Source: an uncultured Clostridia bacterium
GTDB lineage: Bacteria > Bacillota > Clostridia > TANB77 > CAG-508
NCBI GenBank assembly: GCA_947628885.1
Contig: CANRBO010000014.1
Span: forward strand, 1 to 15,641
DNA length: 15,641 nucleotides
Direction: 5' to 3'
The notes beneath the pieces were generated by a model, which was not told the origin of the DNA, searched no databases, and saw only the letters and a list, made by a program, of their open reading frames with translations. The position numbers were made by a program, and so were the translations under genes. Positions 1-6,480 of this stretch are shown one piece after another (the first letter of the stretch is position 1; each line of letters begins with the position of its first letter).

Positions 1-2
1 AT

Positions 3-81
3 GTCTCCGTAGCTCAGTTGGATAGAGCGCGGACCTCCTAAGTCCGGTCTTGCGGTGGTTCGATTCCACTCGGGGACACCA
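3..81 (+). tRNA. tRNA-Arg (anticodon CCU)
   Basis: This is a cloverleaf tRNA. The acceptor arm GTCTCCG (3-9) pairs with CGGGGAC (71-77), followed by discriminator A and an encoded CCA (79-81). The anticodon stem CGGAC/GTCCG encloses the loop CTCCTAA (35-41), so the anticodon is CCT (37-39), reading the arginine codon AGG. The T loop GTTCGATTC is standard. The promoter would lie left of the window. The genes that follow on the right look accessory, but no repeat of the tRNA 3' end is seen further right, so there is no direct evidence that it is an integration site. Confidence 0.97.
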
Positions 82-113
82 AAAATTCAATATCAAAACC
101 TGATATAAAAAGA

Positions 114-150
114 ATACAAAGTTTGCGTGAAAGAAATGCAAACTTTGTAT
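114..150 (+). terminator. 13-bp perfect inverted repeat after tRNA-Arg, possible terminator
   Basis: ATACAAAGTTTGC (114-126) and GCAAACTTTGTAT (138-150) form a perfect 13-bp stem with an 11-nt loop, preceded by an A-rich run. The tail after the stem (TTATGTAA) has only a weak U content, so this is either the tRNA terminator or another structured element. The rest of the gap up to 391 is AT-rich and holds only the putative promoter of the next gene. Confidence 0.45.
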
Positions 151-315
151 TTATGTAAACGTAAACTTTTTAAAAATATGACGAAAAATAGGCTTTAATT
201 TTTAGAATTATATGTTATCATATAGGTGGACCTCTTTTTAGACATTTTTTTACAACAAAGTATAAAATTTCCGTTTTGACAATTAAAAGTTGACAAATTG
301 CAAACCGTAAGTTGA

Positions 316-344
316 TTGTGTTTCAAAACAAAAAAGTTTATAAT
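316..344 (+). promoter_or_regulatory. Putative promoter of the XRE regulator gene
   Basis: A perfect -10 TATAAT (339-344) lies 17 nt after a weak -35 TTGTGT (316-321). Just upstream, TTGACAA occurs twice, at 276 and 290 (period 14), with a related TTGATTG at 312. These could be extra -35 elements or operator half-sites for the regulator encoded downstream; that role is inferred. Confidence 0.4.
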
Positions 345-400
345 TGTAGTTGTAGAGATTTTTAAAAGGAGGTACTATTAAAATAGGGGAGATGAAAAAA

Positions 401-1297
401 ATGAATACTTTCGGAGACAAAATTGTAGAAGGTAGAAAAAGAAAGGGTATGTCTCAAGAAGCCTTTGCCGATCTAATGGGAGTTAGTAGACAAATGGTTT
501 CGAGGTGGGAATTGAATACGGCTATGCCCAGAATGCAAAAGATTAAAAAAATCAGTGAAATCTTAGAGATTTCTATTGAGGATTTATTAAGTGGAGAAGA
601 AAAAGCTAAATCAAATCCCGTAGCTTTTCTGAGGGTCAACATAAAGAGTTTACTGAAGGTCATAGCCGTTATTCTAATAATTTTAATAGTACTATACCTA
701 TTATACTTTGGCTATAAGATGATAATTTTTAATATAATAAGCTCAAAAATTGAACAGTATAAAAATGTAAATAATTATCATTTTAAAATGGAGTCTTTAA
801 TTGATGGTGCATTACAATCGTCTAAAGAAGTTTGGTATAAAGACGGATATTATAAAATAATAGAAAAAGATACCATGAACTCAATGACAAATAGCGGAGT
901 AACATATTTAGATTTAAATAGTGGATATAGATATATTGTTGATGATAATACCAAAACATATAATGAAATAAAATTATTTAGAACAGAACAATATAATAAT
1001 GGTATATATATGTATAAACTATTTCCAACTATGATTAGAAAGGAAGCTACTGATTTTAAAGAAATTGCATTAAAATTAAATTTTGTACTATACACTTTAA
1101 AAAAAGAATCTATAACTTTAAAAATTAATAATGAGGAAATAGAACTTAATAAAAATAATTTCTTACCAATGGCACAAAATATAAAGATGCATGAAAATAA
1201 AAATACTCAGCTTAATATTAATAGATATAATATAGAATTAGATATTGTACAAGACGAAGATGTTAAGATTCCATTAGATTATGCTAAACTGAATTAA
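401..1297 (+). CDS. Membrane-anchored XRE-family transcriptional regulator
   Basis: The N-terminal HTH_3/Cro-C1 type helix-turn-helix spans about residues 4-62, with the recognition-helix region SRQMVSRWE typical of XRE proteins in Firmicutes. A Lys-rich linker leads to one strongly hydrophobic segment (about 84-110). The remaining roughly 185 residues are charged and beta-rich, and would lie outside the cell if the DNA-binding part is cytoplasmic. This part is not recognised, though repeated WYKDGYYKI-like strands recall lipoprotein-type sensor folds. The start at 401 is chosen because GGGGAG (386-391) lies 9 nt upstream; an in-frame ATG at 392 directly abuts that site. The gene is convergent with the secreted-protein gene on its right and shares its terminator. 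A one-component regulator sensing an envelope signal is inferred from the layout. Confidence 0.8.
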   Translation: MNTFGDKIVEGRKRKGMSQEAFADLMGVSRQMVSRWELNTAMPRMQKIKKISEILEISIEDLLSGEEKAKSNPVAFLRVNIKSLLKVIAVILIILIVLYLLYFGYKMIIFNIISSKIEQYKNVNNYHFKMESLIDGALQSSKEVWYKDGYYKIIEKDTMNSMTNSGVTYLDLNSGYRYIVDDNTKTYNEIKLFRTEQYNNGIYMYKLFPTMIRKEATDFKEIALKLNFVLYTLKKESITLKINNEEIELNKNNFLPMAQNIKMHENKNTQLNINRYNIELDIVQDEDVKIPLDYAKLN

Positions 1298-1301
1298 AAA
1301 A

Positions 1302-1331
1302 GGGCTTATGGATTTCTCCATAAGCCTTTTT
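1302..1331. terminator. Bidirectional rho-independent terminator
   Basis: GGCTTATGGA (1303-1312) and TCCATAAGCC (1317-1326) form a perfect 10-bp stem with loop TTTC. A T run (1327-1331) follows on the plus strand, and an A run (1296-1301) precedes it, giving a U run for the minus strand. It therefore serves both convergent genes. A second copy of the right arm, TCCATAAGC plus six T (1331-1345), follows directly and could compete for pairing with the left arm. Confidence 0.88.
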
Positions 1332-1354
1332 CCATAAGCTTTTTTAATATTTAC

Positions 1355-1804
1355 TTAATCATGAATATAACCTGACACATAAAGCTGAGCCGTTGTAGTT
1401 GGTTCAAAAACGAAAGTATATGTACCTGATGCTAATGTATAAAATGGAATAATACCAGTAGAACCACCTGATGCTGGAACAGAACCTAAATATTGATATG
1501 TATCATTAGGCAAAATAACTCCGCAAGAAACTGTACCACTTGCATTGTTAGGTGAAATAGCAGCTTCAATGCCACCATCATATACATGACGCGTTAAAGT
1601 GCAAGATTTTTCACCATATCCGCCGGAAATGTAACCACCAGCAGAAGCCGGTACACTGTTATACATTGGAACAGCTACATCAACTGTCATAATTTGTCGG
1701 TTAGATTCATCTTCCGGTGTAGCACTCGCTGCAGAAACCGGAACCATTGTAGCAACACACATGACCATGAAAATAGCCATTAATAAAGCAAACCGTTTTT
1801 TCAT
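1355..1804 (-). CDS. Small secreted protein of unknown function
   Basis: The 149-residue product has a clear Sec signal peptide: a MKKR n-region, a hydrophobic core (about 5-22), and likely signal peptidase I sites after VSA (25) or ASA (28). The mature part is Gly/Ser/Thr-rich and looks like all-beta structure. Two cysteines (about 68 and 94) could form a disulfide, and VPAS-GG motifs occur twice. The ribosome binding site is GGAGGG (plus-strand 1811-1816), 6 nt before ATG. The gene is visibly richer in G+C than its neighbours, which suggests recent acquisition or different codon pressure. No family is recognised; it could be an envelope, adhesin-like or signalling protein. The secretion call is firm, the function open. 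Confidence 0.8.
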   Translation of the reverse strand: MKKRFALLMAIFMVMCVATMVPVSAASATPEDESNRQIMTVDVAVPMYNSVPASAGGYISGGYGEKSCTLTRHVYDGGIEAAISPNNASGTVSCGVILPNDTYQYLGSVPASGGSTGIIPFYTLASGTYTFVFEPTTTAQLYVSGYIHD

Positions 1805-1987
1805 TGTTGTCCCTCCATTTTTTGTATTAGTGTCTGCTCTAAAATCTCTATATTATTACATACCATAACAAGAGCTATGATATAGTAATAACCTGAAAAA
1901 GTAACATAATGTATTTACAATATAATAATACTATTATTTAAATTAAAATTCAATATAATTAGAAATTGTATGAAGGAGTTGGAAAAA

Positions 1988-2332
1988 TTGGTTGAATCAA
2001 TATATGAAAAAATATTGTTCGAACTAAAGAATTTTAATTTCAAAAGAAATTCACTATCTTATGAATACTTAATAGAAGCTATAAGGTTAGTAATAGAGAA
2101 CAGATATGTTATTAAAGATTTTAATAATTATGTATACAAACCAATTGGAGAAAAATTTAATGTTAATCAAAAAAATGTACTATGGTGCTTGAATAAGCTT
2201 ATTACACTGATGTATTTTAATACAGATGAAAATATAATTAATCTATATTTTAATACATATAAGTCAGTAAAGCCCACGACTAAAGCTTTTATTATCGGAG
2301 TGGCAAGAAACATTATTATAAAGAATAATTAA
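1988..2332 (+). CDS. Spo0A C-terminal domain-like DNA-binding protein without receiver domain
   Basis: The sequence resembles the Spo0A_C effector domain. YLIEAIRLVIENRYVI corresponds to the Spo0A stretch YLREAISMVYND, GEKFNVNQKNVLWCLNKLI to the recognition helix region (AKKFNTTASRVERAIRHAI), and KPTTKAFIIGVARNI to KPTNSEFIAMVADKL. The protein is only about 115 residues, the size of this domain alone, so the phosphoacceptor receiver domain of Spo0A is absent. Start choice: AAGGAG (1973-1978) lies 9 nt before TTG at 1988. The longer frame begins at ATG 1970, but that ATG precedes the binding site and has none of its own. A TATAAT at 1954-1959 would put transcription start only a few bases upstream, again favouring 1988. 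The gene is divergent from the secreted-protein gene. A role as a constitutive or competing regulator at Spo0A-type sites is inferred only. Confidence 0.72.
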   Translation: MVESIYEKILFELKNFNFKRNSLSYEYLIEAIRLVIENRYVIKDFNNYVYKPIGEKFNVNQKNVLWCLNKLITLMYFNTDENIINLYFNTYKSVKPTTKAFIIGVARNIIIKNN

Positions 2333-2462
2333 AAATAATAAAACTGTTGACATAACATGGAAATTTTTAAGATACTAAAATCTGTAAAGCGTTGGTAACA
2401 GATAATTACAAGAATTTACAAAAAAATATAGAAAAAAATGTAAAAATTTTTTGAAAAAAGTA

Positions 2463-2492
2463 TTGACAAACCTTGGAATAAAATGGTATTAT
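2463..2492 (+). promoter_or_regulatory. Sigma-A promoter of the DUF6514-like gene
   Basis: TTGACA (2463-2468) is followed after 18 nt by TATTAT (2487-2492). Transcription would start near 2499, downstream of the TTG (2494) that opens the longest frame. This supports the ATG at 2527 as the real start. Confidence 0.7.
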
Positions 2493-2526
2493 ATTGATTG
2501 TAGCATTTAAGAAAAGAGGTGAACAA

Positions 2527-2814
2527 ATGAAAACATTGTATTCAAGCGTTGAAATCAATAGAGTCTTAGATGATTTTAAAGAGATTAGGAAGTATTACAT
2601 AACTAAAGAAGACTCTTATGGTTTCGTGGTAACCAAAACCGCTAGCGGCGAGCTTGTCGAGAAGGAAGTACTATGCATCAACAACATAGTGGATGATGAA
2701 GAAAAAATCAAACTTTTGATTGAAGAAGTAATCAGATGTGAAAATGATTTTGAACAAGCCAAATATGTTGTTGAGGATAGTATTAAAGCAATCTCAAAAA
2801 AAGAGAAAGTTTAA
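2527..2814 (+). CDS. Small DUF6514-like protein
   Basis: The 95-residue soluble protein has no signal peptide or membrane segment. Its layout matches what I recall of the clostridial DUF6514 family: a short N-terminal strand, a YGF-VVTK strand pair, an acidic DDEEK helix, and a C-terminal segment ending in a VVEDSI-like motif (residues about 80-85). The assignment comes from memory of the pattern and has not been searched. The function of the family is unknown. ATG 2527 is preceded by AGAGGTG (2515-2521) at 5 nt. It is a single-gene unit with its own promoter and terminator. Codon use looks like the local background. Confidence 0.75.
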   Translation: MKTLYSSVEINRVLDDFKEIRKYYITKEDSYGFVVTKTASGELVEKEVLCINNIVDDEEKIKLLIEEVIRCENDFEQAKYVVEDSIKAISKKEKV

Positions 2815-2910
2815 TTGAGTGGTGCACACTAAAGTTAAAAAGAACAAATAAACAATATACGATTAATGGGGTACATAAGTAAAAATAAAAATTACTTAAC
2901 AATAATTTTT

Positions 2911-2940
2911 AAGAGGACATTATTTATATGTTCTTTTTTT
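2911..2940 (+). terminator. Rho-independent terminator
   Basis: AAGAGGACAT (2911-2920) pairs with ATGTTCTTTT (2928-2937), including two G-U pairs, across a 7-nt loop, and runs into a continuous T tract ending at 2940. It closes the single-gene unit on its left. Confidence 0.87.
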
Positions 2941-2968
2941 CTTGCTTATATTTATAAAATATGATAAG

Positions 2969-3006
2969 ATTGTAAAAGTTATATGAATACATATAACTTT
3001 TACAAT
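2969..3006. repeat. Perfect 17-bp inverted repeat (hairpin)
   Basis: ATTGTAAAAGTTATATG (2969-2985) and CATATAACTTTTACAAT (2990-3006) are exact reverse complements around the loop AATA. There is no U tract on either side, so it is not a standard terminator. It sits between a strong terminator and tadA in a 334-base gap (2815-3148). The rest of that gap is low-complexity A/T with weak secondary pairings around 3023-3081. Confidence 0.8.
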
Positions 3007-3148
3007 AATAATTATTATAAGCACATAAATGTATTATTAGTATAAAAAATAATATATACATTATAAATAAATAATTATGTAAAGAAAATAGAAAGGGCAA
3101 GTATACATTTTATATCTACATAAATTAAGATTTGAGTTTTAATTAGAT

Positions 3149-3604
3149 ATGGAAAAAGATATTATATTTATGAAGGAAGCTTTAAAAGAAGCAAAAAAAG
3201 CAGAGCAAATTTTAGAAGTTCCAGTAGGAGCAGTTATAGTTAAAGATAATAAAATAATTGCTAGAGCATATAATCAGAAAGAGACAAAATGCGACACTAC
3301 AAAACATGCCGAGATATTAGCTATACAAAAAGCTTCAAAAAAATTAAAAGCGTGGAGACTAACAGATTGTGAGATGTATGTTACATTGGAGCCTTGCAGT
3401 ATGTGTGCAGGAGCAATTATACAATCTAGGATTAAGAAAGTTTATATTGGTGCAATGGATGAAAAAACAGGAAGTTGTGGCTCTGTATATAATTTATTTG
3501 AAGACTATAAATTTAATCATCATGTAGAAGCTGAATACGGGATTTGCAAGGAAGAGTGTGAAGAGATTATCAAAGAATTTTTTAAGAAAATCAGGAGTAT
3601 GTGA
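3149..3604 (+). CDS. tadA: tRNA-specific adenosine deaminase TadA
   Basis: TadA deaminates A34 to inosine in tRNA-Arg(ACG), a modification needed to decode CGN arginine codons. The 151-residue length is typical. The zinc-dependent cytidine-deaminase fold is intact: HAE (His53, Glu55 as proton shuttle) and PCSMC (Cys83 and Cys86). The VPVGAVIV segment (about 24-31) and the LEPCSMCAGAI region are characteristic of TadA rather than of nucleoside deaminases. No convincing ribosome binding site precedes ATG 3149. An in-frame ATG at codon 8 has none either, and the family alignment supports the first. The gene lies left of tRNA-Ser and the SRP RNA/dnaX block, as commonly seen in Firmicutes. Confidence 0.95.
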   Translation: MEKDIIFMKEALKEAKKAEQILEVPVGAVIVKDNKIIARAYNQKETKCDTTKHAEILAIQKASKKLKAWRLTDCEMYVTLEPCSMCAGAIIQSRIKKVYIGAMDEKTGSCGSVYNLFEDYKFNHHVEAEYGICKEECEEIIKEFFKKIRSM

Positions 3605-3611
3605 CAAAAAA

Positions 3612-3710
3612 AGATAATTAAATAATAAATGCTCATAAAAATAGATAATTGAAGAAATAACTAATTATAAAAAATAATATAGCAATAGATAATTAGGGAA
3701 AAAGATAATT
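3612..3710 (+). repeat. Four scattered copies of AGATAATT
   Basis: The octamer AGATAATT occurs at 3612, 3643, 3687 and 3703 in the AT-rich gap between tadA and tRNA-Ser. The spacings are irregular (31, 44 and 16). In such low-complexity DNA this may be chance or decayed repeats. No gene or clear promoter is visible in the gap. Confidence 0.3.
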
Positions 3711-3757
3711 ATTAAAAAACTAAAAAAATAAAATTAACCTAATAAAGAATTTAAAAT

Positions 3758-3850
3758 GGAGACGTACCGAAGCGGTCATAACGGAACTGTCTCGAAAACA
3801 GCTAGCTGCGATTAAGTGGCACGTGGGTTCGAATCCCACCGTCTCCGCCA
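3758..3850 (+). tRNA. tRNA-Ser (anticodon CGA)
   Basis: The acceptor GGAGACG (3758-3764) pairs with CGTCTCC (3840-3846), then discriminator G and encoded CCA (3848-3850). The anticodon loop CTCGAAA (3791-3797) gives CGA (3793-3795), reading UCG. The total of 93 nt and the extended variable arm between the anticodon and T arms are typical of serine tRNA. The T arm GTGGG-TTCGAAT-CCCAC is perfect. Confidence 0.97.
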
Positions 3851-3878
3851 CATCCGACCCAAAAATATGGAGGAACTT

Positions 3879-4622
3879 ATGAATAAAATAATTAAAGAAA
3901 AAATGAAGGAAGCTTTAATACTATTTATAATAGTAGTTACATTTGGCATTGTATTACTAGTTATGTTAAAATATGAAAATGAAGGCGAAAAAAATATGCC
4001 TTTTGACCTTTCAGAAATGCTAGTAGTAAGTAGTGTTGATGAACTTGCAAAAAAAGAAAATCCGGACAATATGAAATGGAACTTAGACATTAACCAGTAT
4101 AATGACATATATTTAAAGATTGAAAAAAATCCTGATTTTAATGAGAGCGCATACATAGAAAAAGTTGTTATTGAAAATATTAATATAAAAACTGATGAAC
4201 AAAATCATGTTTATACATATATGCCTAATAGTACAGAAGGAAATTTATTTGCGTATGAAGATAATTTCATAGTATATTCTGATTTGACATACAATGGTGC
4301 AAGTCAAGATAATAACAAAACTCTTGAAATAGGCAACCAAGGTGGACGAATATTATTTAGAATAGTAAATCAAGGAATAGGCGAATATGTTTCAAATGAT
4401 GAAGGAGAGATTGCCTATGATGGTACTCTATTGAAAAAGATTGGAGTTTCGGAAGAAAGATTAAATATTAAGGTTAGTTTTGATTTAGTTATTAAGACGA
4501 ATATTGCTAATTATAGGGGAAAAATAAATTTAGACTTACCTAGTGGAAATATTTTAGAAGAAGGCATATGTAATTTAAAGCAAACTGATTTTAGTGGAAT
4601 TGCATTTAAAAGAGAAAAATAA
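3879..4622 (+). CDS. Single-pass membrane-anchored protein, unknown family
   Basis: A basic N-terminus (KIIKEKMKE) precedes one hydrophobic helix (about residues 12-31). About 215 mostly polar residues follow, rich in Asn, Asp, Glu and Ile. This suggests an N-terminal signal anchor with an external domain of beta-rich character. There is no catalytic motif, lipobox, or cysteine pattern that I can assign; one free Cys lies near the C-terminus. ATG 3879 has GGAGG (3869-3873) at 5 nt. The longer frame beginning at 3816 runs out of the tRNA-Ser gene and is not credible. The gene stands alone between tRNA-Ser and the SRP promoter, with no terminator visible on either side. Function is unknown. Confidence 0.75.
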   Translation: MNKIIKEKMKEALILFIIVVTFGIVLLVMLKYENEGEKNMPFDLSEMLVVSSVDELAKKENPDNMKWNLDINQYNDIYLKIEKNPDFNESAYIEKVVIENINIKTDEQNHVYTYMPNSTEGNLFAYEDNFIVYSDLTYNGASQDNNKTLEIGNQGGRILFRIVNQGIGEYVSNDEGEIAYDGTLLKKIGVSEERLNIKVSFDLVIKTNIANYRGKINLDLPSGNILEEGICNLKQTDFSGIAFKREK

Positions 4623-4634
4623 AAGACAAAACAC

Positions 4635-4663
4635 TTGATAATATAAATTAAATATTATATAAT
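4635..4663 (+). promoter_or_regulatory. Promoter of the SRP RNA
   Basis: TTGATA (4635-4640), a 17-nt spacer and TATAAT (4658-4663) form a near-consensus sigma-A promoter. Its predicted start (about 4669-4670) coincides with the first base of the SRP RNA outer stem. The downstream genes dnaX, ybaB and recR may also depend on it, as no other good promoter is seen before them. Confidence 0.8.
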
Positions 4664-4668
4664 GCAAA

Positions 4669-4801
4669 TGGTATGGTATGATTTCTTTATTCTAGGGTAC
4701 TTCAACAAAAGCCTATGAACCTTGTCAGGTCCGGAAGGAAGCAGCAATAAGTAGATACTTTTGTGTGAGGTGCCTTAGAATAAGGGAATATGCCATGCCA
4801 T
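4669..4801 (+). ncRNA. ffs: Signal recognition particle RNA, small bacterial type
   Basis: The conserved SRP domain IV is plain: GAACCTTGTCAGGTC, then GGAAGGAAGCAGCAATAAG (about 4717-4751), carrying the GGAA tetraloop and the asymmetric loop that bind the Ffh M domain. The flanking strands TTATTCTA (4687-4694) and TAGAATAA (4776-4783) pair. The outer stem continues with ATGGTATGG (4668-4676) against the CCATGCCAT near 4801. The RNA is thus about 133 nt. The gap between the preceding gene and dnaX (207 nt) cannot hold the roughly 270-nt Alu-containing form of Bacillus. It guides ribosomes making membrane and secreted proteins to FtsY and SecYEG. The exact 3' end is estimated from pairing. Confidence 0.93.
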
Positions 4802-4828
4802 TAATTAATAATGATTTTGGAGGTTCTA

Positions 4829-6421
4829 ATGGAATATACAGCTCTTTATAGAAGGTTTAGACCAATGACATTTGATGAAATAGTTGGACAAAATCATATA
4901 ACAACAACTCTTAAAAATCAGGTCATTGCTGATAGAGTAGGGCATGCGTATTTATTTACTGGTTGCAGGGGTTGTGGAAAAACATCATCTGCTAAAGTAT
5001 TAGCTAGAGCAATTAATTGCTTAAATCCAAAAGACGGAGAACCTTGCAACGAGTGTAGTGTATGCAAAGCAGCTCTTGAAGGATCTCTTACTGATATTGT
5101 TGAAATGGATGCTGCATCTAACAACAGCGTAGATGATATTAGAGCCATAAGAGATGAAGTTAATTTTTTACCAACACTTGCAAAATACAGAGTATATATA
5201 ATAGATGAGGTTCACATGCTTTCAACAGGGGCTTTTAACGCTTTACTTAAAACATTGGAAGAGCCACCTAAACACGTTAAATTTATTTTGGCTACAACAG
5301 AACCACAAAAGCTTCCAGCGACAATACTTTCAAGATGTCAAAGATTTGATTTTAAGAAAATTCCTGATAATGAAATTGCTGGTAATTTGGAAAAAATATG
5401 CAAAAAGTGTAAAATAGATTATACTGAAGGTGCTATTAATCTAATAGCAGAGCTTTCAGAAGGTGCAATGAGAGATGCTTTATCAATACTAGAAAGATGT
5501 GCACAAGACGGAGAAAATAAGATAGATGAAGATAAAATCAAAGAGCTTGTAGGAATTCCTAAAATTGAATATATTTATGGAATAGTACAAAAAATAATAG
5601 AATACGATGAAGAAGGGGCTCTTAAGGTAACAAAAGAAGTAATAGATGAAGGCAAGGATTTAAACAATTTGCTTTGGGAAATGGTCAAATATTTAAGAGA
5701 TATTTTGCTATATTTATCAACTAAAGAATTGTCAAATATATATTCAGAGCAGGACCTAAAGAAAATCGAAGAGTTATCTACAAAAACTAATAATGAAAGA
5801 TTATTAAAAATGATATATTCATTATCAGAGCTAGAAAATGATATAAAATGGTCATCTCAGAAAAATATTGTATTCCAAGTAGGAATTTTGAAATTGTGTA
5901 GCAAAGAAACTATGCCTTTAGAAGAAAGAATAGAAAAGCTAGAAAATGCAGTTAAAAATGGCGTAGTCGTTTCACAAGGGAATAAACAAGGTGGTATGTC
6001 AAATTCGACAGGTGGAAGCTCAAAACAATCCACAGGAAGTAAACAAAATGTGGATAAAGGTGCTCAAAATTACGGCGCAGGTTCAGCAAAAACTGTATCA
6101 AATAAGGGAGCTGATTTTTGGCAAAACATAATTGAAACTTTGAAGGAAGAGCGTATGCCAATGCTATATTCTAACTTAGTAAATGCAAGGGGAGTGCTTA
6201 TTGATGATATGACTTTAGGAATTGAGTTTCCTAATGGGTTAAATAGTTTCGGCAGAGGAGTTATAGAAAAACCTGAAAATATGGCGGAACTTAAAAGGCT
6301 AGCTTCACTTGAGTGTAAGAAAGATATGAGAATTAAGCTAATAGATAAAAAAGAAATTCCAAAAGAATCAGCAGAAAATGCTTTCGATATTGGAATTGAT
6401 GTCAATATGATAGACGGATAA
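4829..6421 (+). CDS. dnaX: DNA polymerase III subunit gamma/tau
   Basis: This is the clamp-loader ATPase of the replisome. The AAA+ module covers about residues 1-235: Walker A GCRGCGKTS (45-53), a zinc-binding cluster C64, C73, C76, C79, Walker B IIDEVHM (124-130), and the SRC motif (168-170) with its arginine finger. A lid/collar domain follows to about 370. Then comes a Gly/Ser/Gln/Lys-rich linker (about 385-430) and a tau-like C-terminal domain up to 530. Walker A has Cys where many homologues have Pro and Thr. ATG 4829 has GGAGG (4819-4823) at 5 nt; an upstream in-frame ATG (4811) precedes that site. No A-rich slippery site lies at the gamma/tau boundary, so only the full-length product is predicted. 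Confidence 0.96.
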   Translation: MEYTALYRRFRPMTFDEIVGQNHITTTLKNQVIADRVGHAYLFTGCRGCGKTSSAKVLARAINCLNPKDGEPCNECSVCKAALEGSLTDIVEMDAASNNSVDDIRAIRDEVNFLPTLAKYRVYIIDEVHMLSTGAFNALLKTLEEPPKHVKFILATTEPQKLPATILSRCQRFDFKKIPDNEIAGNLEKICKKCKIDYTEGAINLIAELSEGAMRDALSILERCAQDGENKIDEDKIKELVGIPKIEYIYGIVQKIIEYDEEGALKVTKEVIDEGKDLNNLLWEMVKYLRDILLYLSTKELSNIYSEQDLKKIEELSTKTNNERLLKMIYSLSELENDIKWSSQKNIVFQVGILKLCSKETMPLEERIEKLENAVKNGVVVSQGNKQGGMSNSTGGSSKQSTGSKQNVDKGAQNYGAGSAKTVSNKGADFWQNIIETLKEERMPMLYSNLVNARGVLIDDMTLGIEFPNGLNSFGRGVIEKPENMAELKRLASLECKKDMRIKLIDKKEIPKESAENAFDIGIDVNMIDG

Positions 6422-6426
6422 AATTT

Positions 6427-6459
6427 AAGGTTTATGGGTAACCTACAAACCCAAATATA
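6427..6459 (+). repeat. Leader hairpin element, copy A (upstream of ybaB)
   Basis: This 33-nt segment aligns without gaps to 11473-11505 at 26 of 33 positions. Its stem TGGGT (6435-6439) pairs with ACCCA (6449-6453), and the flanks AAGGTTTAT and AAATATA are identical in both copies. It lies between the dnaX stop and the ybaB ribosome binding site. No U tract follows, so a terminator is unlikely. Function is unknown; an RNA leader or protein-binding site is inferred. Confidence 0.6.
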
Positions 6460-6480
6460 TTGAAAAGGAAAGGTTTTATT

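Noticed and set aside
3..81. tRNA-Arg as attachment site of an integrated element
   Set aside because: No direct repeat of the tRNA 3' end and no integrase in the window.
454..663. Minus-strand frames inside plus-strand genes (for example here and at 9365-9736)
   Set aside because: They are antisense shadows of clearly coding genes, without ribosome binding sites or recognisable products.
2347..2403. Second promoter-like TTGACA with an inverted repeat ATCTGT/ACAGAT and a 13-codon ATG frame
   Set aside because: The -10 is poor (GATACT at 18 nt), the mini-frame has no ribosome binding site and the stem is only 6 bp; not enough for a small RNA or peptide gene.
3605..3757. AGATAATT repeats as a CRISPR-like or iteron array
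   Set aside because: Repeats are only 8 nt, irregularly spaced and in low-complexity A/T sequence.
3816..3878. N-terminal extension of the membrane protein, opening in frame inside tRNA-Ser
   Set aside because: The extra codons are the tRNA T arm and acceptor; ATG 3879 has a proper GGAGG at 5 nt.
6340..6365. A-run (AAAAAAG) in dnaX as a programmed frameshift site for a gamma product
   Set aside because: It lies about 20 codons from the end of tau, not at the gamma/tau boundary, and no stem or internal SD is evident. Runs of A are common in this genome.
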